From: Acidobacteriota bacterium
Lineage (GTDB): Bacteria > Acidobacteriota > Blastocatellia > Pyrinomonadales > Pyrinomonadaceae
NCBI GenBank assembly: GCA_013696385.1
Contig: JACCYR010000126.1
Span: forward strand, 1 to 26,717
Reading direction: 5' to 3'
Length of the DNA stretch: 26,717 bases
Positions 22,707 through 26,717 of this stretch are shown piece by piece. Every line of letters starts with the position of its first letter. The stretch's first letter is position 1. The notes below the pieces were generated by a model, which was given only the letters and a program-made list of their open reading frames with translations, had not been told where the DNA came from and made no database searches. Both the position numbers and the translations under genes were made by a program.

Positions 22707-25700
22707 TTACCCGCCCGCAGTCTGCGCTCCCAGCGGGACGCGGACGAAAATCGTTGTTCCCTGATTGATTACCGATTCGATTTCGAGCGTTCCGCCGATG
22801 AGCGCGGCACGTTCGCGCATACCGATTAAGCCCAAGCCTTTTCCGTTCTTCAAAGTTGTCGCTTTTTTAATATCAAAGCCTTGCCCGTCGTCTTCGATAA
22901 TCAGCATAATTTCTTTGCCGCGACATTCGAGCAGCACGGACGCTTGGTTGGCGCGGGCGTATTTGCCGGTGTTGTTCAGGGCTTCCTGCACGATGCGGTA
23001 AAAATTCAGCTCGATTGCCATCTCCAATGCAATCGTTTCCAAACCGCTCGTATGAAATTCCGCCGGAATGTCGAAATGAATTGACCATTCCTTAATATAA
23101 TCATTTAACGCTGTCGTCAATCCCAAATCTTTGAGCGCGGCGGGGCGCAATTCCCAGGCAAGAAAATCGAGGTCGGAATCAACCTGTTCGGCAATTTTTT
23201 GGGTTCGCGTAATCTTTTCGCATAAATCCGCGTTATCCGCGCAATCTTTTTGAAGCATTTCAAGATTCAGGCGGAGCGCGGTCAATTGTTGTCCGAGATG
23301 GTCGTGCAACTCACGCGAAATGCGCTGGCGTTCGTCTTCCTGCGACGTAACGAGTTTTTTTAGAAGCGTCAAGCGTTGCTGCTCGATTTGTTGGCGCTCG
23401 GCGATTTCCGCTTGTAAGGTCGAATTGGCTGAAGCCAACTCGACCGTCCGCAATTGAACCTTTATTTCCAAACTTTCGTGCGCGAGGCGTAATGCTGCTT
23501 CGGCTTGGGTTTTTTCGGTCATATCGCGGGCGATTTTGACAAAGCCGAGCAGATTGCCGCCTTCATCCGCTAAAGCCCGCATTACGCCGGATGCGTAAAA
23601 GCGCGATTCGTCTTTGCGTATGTGAAAGCGTTCGTCTTCGGCAAATCCTTTTTCGCGGGCGGTCTTTGTTTCCTTTTCGGGAACATTGACGGCGCGGTCT
23701 TCGGGCATGAATAAAATTTCGTAATGTTCGCCGATGATTTCACTTTCAGTCCAGCCGAAAATACGCTCCGCGCCGGTGTTCCAAAATTCAATCAAACAAT
23801 TTTCAGCCGAGATGCCGATAATGGCGTAATCCTTCGCGCTTTCGATTAGAAGGCGCAGGCGTTCTTCGCTCTGACGCAGTTTTTCTTCCGATTGTTTTCT
23901 GATAGTTACGTCGCGCGTCGAACCGGCAACGAATTCAACCGTGCCGCCTTTGGCAAAAACGGGCGTGAGAATATATTCGTAAAAACCGTTTTCGCCAGCC
24001 AGATTTGTGAATGACGTTTCGTCTTTGACCATTTCTCCGGTGTCGAAAACGTGCTGAATTTGTTTTTGGAGAAGCACGGCTAAATCCGGTGGATAATTCA
24101 AATCGTGAAAGTTTTTCCCGACAATTTCTTCCGCCGTAATGCCTAATAAATCGAACAACGGCTGATTGGCAAAAACGAAACGCCCATCGCGGTCGAACAA
24201 GTAAGCAAAATCGCTGATTGCCGAAAGCGTCGTATCGAAAATGCGCGTTTGCCGTTCCAGCCGTTCGGCGATTTCCTCTAATTCCTTTCCGTGCCGCTTG
24301 CGCGTCGTAATATCCAAAAAGGTAGCGATAACGCCGTCAATTCGGTTGTCAGCCGTGCGATACGGCAAGATATTCGTCAGATAAACGCGCCCTTCGCTCG
24401 TCGTAACTTCGCGCTCGATTGATTGCAGACTGGCAAGCACCTTTTCGGCTTCGGCGTGTAAATCCGAATCCGAGAGTTTGGTCGTAATATCGGAAATCGG
24501 TCTGCCGATGTCCGCCGGACGCAGATTGTAAATGTCGAGGAGGCGCGGCGTAAATAATTTTATGCGAAGCGAACGGTCGAGAAACAGAGTGCCGATGTCG
24601 GTCGAAGCTATCAGATTGAGAAAATCATCGTTCGATTGGGAAAGTTCTTCGATTTTTATTTTCAATTCCTGATTGACCGTGTGGAGTTCTTCGTTGATTG
24701 ACTGAAATTCCTCTTTGCCGGTTTCGAGTTCTTCAGTCGCCGAACGCAGTTCTTCGTTCATCGCCTGCAATTCTTCGTTCGACGCTTTGAGTTCTTCGGT
24801 CTGCGTTTCGTATTGGTCAACCGTCGTGTGCAATTGCTCGTGCAGCTGCACGAGTTCGGCTTCGAGTTGTCGCGCCGGTTCGTCTAAACTAATCAGCCGC
24901 ACCGCCGTTCTCGCGTCGTTCGCCTCATTTGCTTCTTCAAACAACACGAGCAGAAAACCGCGCGGAACATCCGCGCCTTCGCGCAAAACCGGACGGACGA
25001 CGAGATTGATTTTTTGGATTTTTTCATCACCGATTTGAATTTCAAGCCCGCGTGTTTCGACACTTGCGGCGGTTTGCACCGCCTGATAAAGCGCGGTACG
25101 AAGTGCCAGCCGCAAATCGGGGTGAATAATTTTTAACAGATTATAAGACGGCTCGCCACCCGCCACCGCCAGATATTTTCCGGCGCGCGGTGTCAGATGC
25201 AGAATATCGTAGTTTTCGCTGACGATGATTGACGGCGGCGCGTATTTTTCAAGCAGTCGCTGGTGCAAATCGGTATACGCCATTCGTTCGAGCGCGTTCG
25301 CTTCTTCAATCCGCCGCATTTCAGCCGGGCGCGTCGGCTGTAAATCGGTGCGCGGCAGCATCAAATCGGAAATCGGCAGAGAGACACGGGCATTGACGTT
25401 GCGGCTTTGATAAATGTGATGTTCTTTGTCAGAGACGGCGAATAACTCAACGGCGACATCGGCGGATTCACTTGTTCCCAAAAACAAAAATCCGCCCGCA
25501 TTTAATGAAAAATGGAAAATTTCCATCGCGCGCTTTTGCGCCGCACGGTTAAGATAAATAAGTAGATTGCGGCACGAAACAAGGTCGAGATGCGAAAACG
25601 GCGGGTCTTTGATGACATTGTGAATGGCAAATAAAACACGCTCGCGCAAATCGCGCCGAACACGATAACCGTTCGGTTCGGCGACAAAAAAACGGCGCAG

Positions 25701-26717
25701 GCGTTCCGGGGATACGTCGGCGGTGTCGGTCGCCGTGTAAAAACCTTCGCGGGCAATGGCAATCGCGGATTCGTCAATATCGGTGGCGAAAATTTGTATG
25801 GCGGGCGCGTCTCTCAAATTCTCGGCGTATTCGACGGTGAGCATCGCCAGAGAATACGCTTCTTCGCCCGTCGCGCAGCCCGCAACCCAAACGCGCACAG
25901 TGTCGTTCGCCGTTTTATTCTCGAAAAGTCTGGCGATAATCCGTCGTTCCAGCTGGTTGAAAGTTTCCGAATCGCGGAAAAAATTCGTGACCGAAATCAG
26001 CAAATCACGCAGCAGTGCCGACGCTTCCGACGGCTGTTCGTGCAGCAGGCGCGAATAATCCTGTATACTTTTGAGTTCGTGAACATTGACGCGGCGTTCG
26101 ATGCGCCGGAGAACGGTGGCGCGTTTGTAATTTGAAAAATCGTGTCCGGTGCGGATTCTGAGTTGTGTAAAAATATCATGCAGGGCGCGTTCGTCGGTTT
26201 CTGGTCTTTCCCGCAATTCGGGCGAAATCGTAACTTTGCCGAGATTTTCCCGATAACCGATAATTCTCGCGGGCATCTCCGCCGCGGGCAAAACGAAATC
26301 AACCAATCCGGTTGCTAAAGAATTGCGCGGCATATCAGTATATTCGGCTTCGTTCGGGTCTTGGACAAAAACCACGCCGCCTTTTTCCTTAACGCGCTTC
26401 ATTCCCATCGAACCATCCGCGCCCGTGCCTGACAAAATAACGGCGGCGGCGCGTGATTCGTGCGATTCGGCGAGTGTGCGAAAGAAAATATCAATCGGCG
26501 CACGACGCTCTTCAATCCGCGTTACGTCCGACAAAGCCAGATGCCCGTCGTTCATTTTCAGACTTTTATTCGGCGGAATAACATAGACATGATTCGGCAC
26601 GACTTTAACCTTCTCTTCCTGCACCTGTGTAACCGGAATTGACGCGCTCTGCTGGAGAATTTCCGCCAAAAGACTGTCGTGTTCGGGCGACAGATGCAGA
26701 ATAACGACATATGCCAT
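22707..26717 (-). CDS. CheB-CheR-PAS hybrid histidine kinase, 5' end outside the window
   Basis: 1336 residues are visible. The first Met aligns with an internal position of the CheB domain, so the gene starts beyond 26717. In order: CheB methylesterase (1-150; His8 in ILHLSPEH and Asp101 in SGTGADGS; the catalytic serine lies outside); CheR methyltransferase (about 175-440; SAM loop VWVAGCATGEEAYS, then VSCRNLLIYL); PAS-like region (about 485-600); coiled coil (about 615-700, SNEELQAMNEELRSATEELE); PAS domains near 700-805, 820-940 and 955-1068; HisKA_3 with His1138 in ISRELHDHLGQQL; HATPase (1235-1330; NN box, DDGQGF, GKGLGLIGMRERA). Methylation-type domains are thus joined to a NarX-like kinase, with the cognate regulator following. 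No separate receptor gene is in view. Confidence 0.93.
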   Translation of the reverse strand: MAYVVILHLSPEHDSLLAEILQQSASIPVTQVQEEKVKVVPNHVYVIPPNKSLKMNDGHLALSDVTRIEERRAPIDIFFRTLAESHESRAAAVILSGTGADGSMGMKRVKEKGGVVFVQDPNEAEYTDMPRNSLATGLVDFVLPAAEMPARIIGYRENLGKVTISPELRERPETDERALHDIFTQLRIRTGHDFSNYKRATVLRRIERRVNVHELKSIQDYSRLLHEQPSEASALLRDLLISVTNFFRDSETFNQLERRIIARLFENKTANDTVRVWVAGCATGEEAYSLAMLTVEYAENLRDAPAIQIFATDIDESAIAIAREGFYTATDTADVSPERLRRFFVAEPNGYRVRRDLRERVLFAIHNVIKDPPFSHLDLVSCRNLLIYLNRAAQKRAMEIFHFSLNAGGFLFLGTSESADVAVELFAVSDKEHHIYQSRNVNARVSLPISDLMLPRTDLQPTRPAEMRRIEEANALERMAYTDLHQRLLEKYAPPSIIVSENYDILHLTPRAGKYLAVAGGEPSYNLLKIIHPDLRLALRTALYQAVQTAASVETRGLEIQIGDEKIQKINLVVRPVLREGADVPRGFLLVLFEEANEANDARTAVRLISLDEPARQLEAELVQLHEQLHTTVDQYETQTEELKASNEELQAMNEELRSATEELETGKEEFQSINEELHTVNQELKIKIEELSQSNDDFLNLIASTDIGTLFLDRSLRIKLFTPRLLDIYNLRPADIGRPISDITTKLSDSDLHAEAEKVLASLQSIEREVTTSEGRVYLTNILPYRTADNRIDGVIATFLDITTRKRHGKELEEIAERLERQTRIFDTTLSAISDFAYLFDRDGRFVFANQPLFDLLGITAEEIVGKNFHDLNYPPDLAVLLQKQIQHVFDTGEMVKDETSFTNLAGENGFYEYILTPVFAKGGTVEFVAGSTRDVTIRKQSEEKLRQSEERLRLLIESAKDYAIIGISAENCLIEFWNTGAERIFGWTESEIIGEHYEILFMPEDRAVNVPEKETKTAREKGFAEDERFHIRKDESRFYASGVMRALADEGGNLLGFVKIARDMTEKTQAEAALRLAHESLEIKVQLRTVELASANSTLQAEIAERQQIEQQRLTLLKKLVTSQEDERQRISRELHDHLGQQLTALRLNLEMLQKDCADNADLCEKITRTQKIAEQVDSDLDFLAWELRPAALKDLGLTTALNDYIKEWSIHFDIPAEFHTSGLETIALEMAIELNFYRIVQEALNNTGKYARANQASVLLECRGKEIMLIIEDDGQGFDIKKATTLKNGKGLGLIGMRERAALIGGTLEIESVINQGTTIFVRVPLGAQTAGG

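Noticed and set aside
24715..25038. Serine-rich plus-strand frame inside the kinase gene
   Set aside because: It is the complement of the EEL-rich coiled-coil coding region of the kinase, which by itself yields Ser-rich shadow frames.

Overview
The window looks like chromosomal DNA of an acidobacterium, most likely class Blastocatellia (Pyrinomonadaceae-like). This is an inference from protein style: a zinc-ribbon opening CPKCNVDYPDDTLEFCLEDG, a lipoprotein beginning CGKRKPPLPPIERV, a DUF6677-type membrane protein, a fused LptF-LptG permease and palindromic intergenic repeats. No rRNA, tRNA, CRISPR array, transposase or phage gene is visible. Most genes are housekeeping and sit in compact operons with 1-8 base overlaps.

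Layout. 1-333: start of an ABC transporter ATPase gene running off the left edge, with a possible tiny coupled ORF before it. 334-741: small conserved protein of unknown function. 790-5846 (minus): six-gene run hslV-hslU-lipoprotein-FAH hydrolase-zinc-ribbon membrane protein-transaldolase. 5927-7870 (plus): class-I amidotransferase/C26 peptidase and a DUF1343 (NamZ-like) enzyme. 7999-11596 (plus): DUF6677 protein, 56-residue membrane protein, recO, single-chain LptF-LptG. 11646-14195 (minus): ahcY and metK of the methyl cycle, with a strong sigma70-like promoter and two perfect palindromes upstream. 14421-16170 (minus): Crp/Fnr-type regulator, a PYP-like PAS protein without the chromophore cysteine, and a receiver protein whose phosphoacceptor Asp appears replaced by Ser. 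16171-16704: the only long gap. It holds several hairpins and a strong minus-strand terminator, together a candidate small RNA, small gene or attenuated leader. 16705-21926: galactose region with a plus-strand GH2 glycosidase converging on a minus-strand set (48-residue ORF, galT, galK, DUF4380 protein). 22008-26717 (minus): a large CheB-CheR-PAS histidine kinase, cut by the right edge, followed by a NarL-type response regulator.

How the genes work together. GH2 would release sugar, a DUF4380 mutarotase-fold protein could interconvert anomers, and GalK and GalT would carry galactose into UDP-sugars. MetK makes S-adenosylmethionine and AhcY removes the S-adenosylhomocysteine left after methylation. 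HslUV is a two-part protease. LptFG belongs to lipopolysaccharide export. The kinase/regulator pair at the right edge is a complete phosphorelay.

The items most worth a second look are the structured region at 16240-16508, the degenerate receiver/PYP-like pair downstream of it, and a DUF4380 gene whose last 29 codons lie inside a REP-like palindrome.
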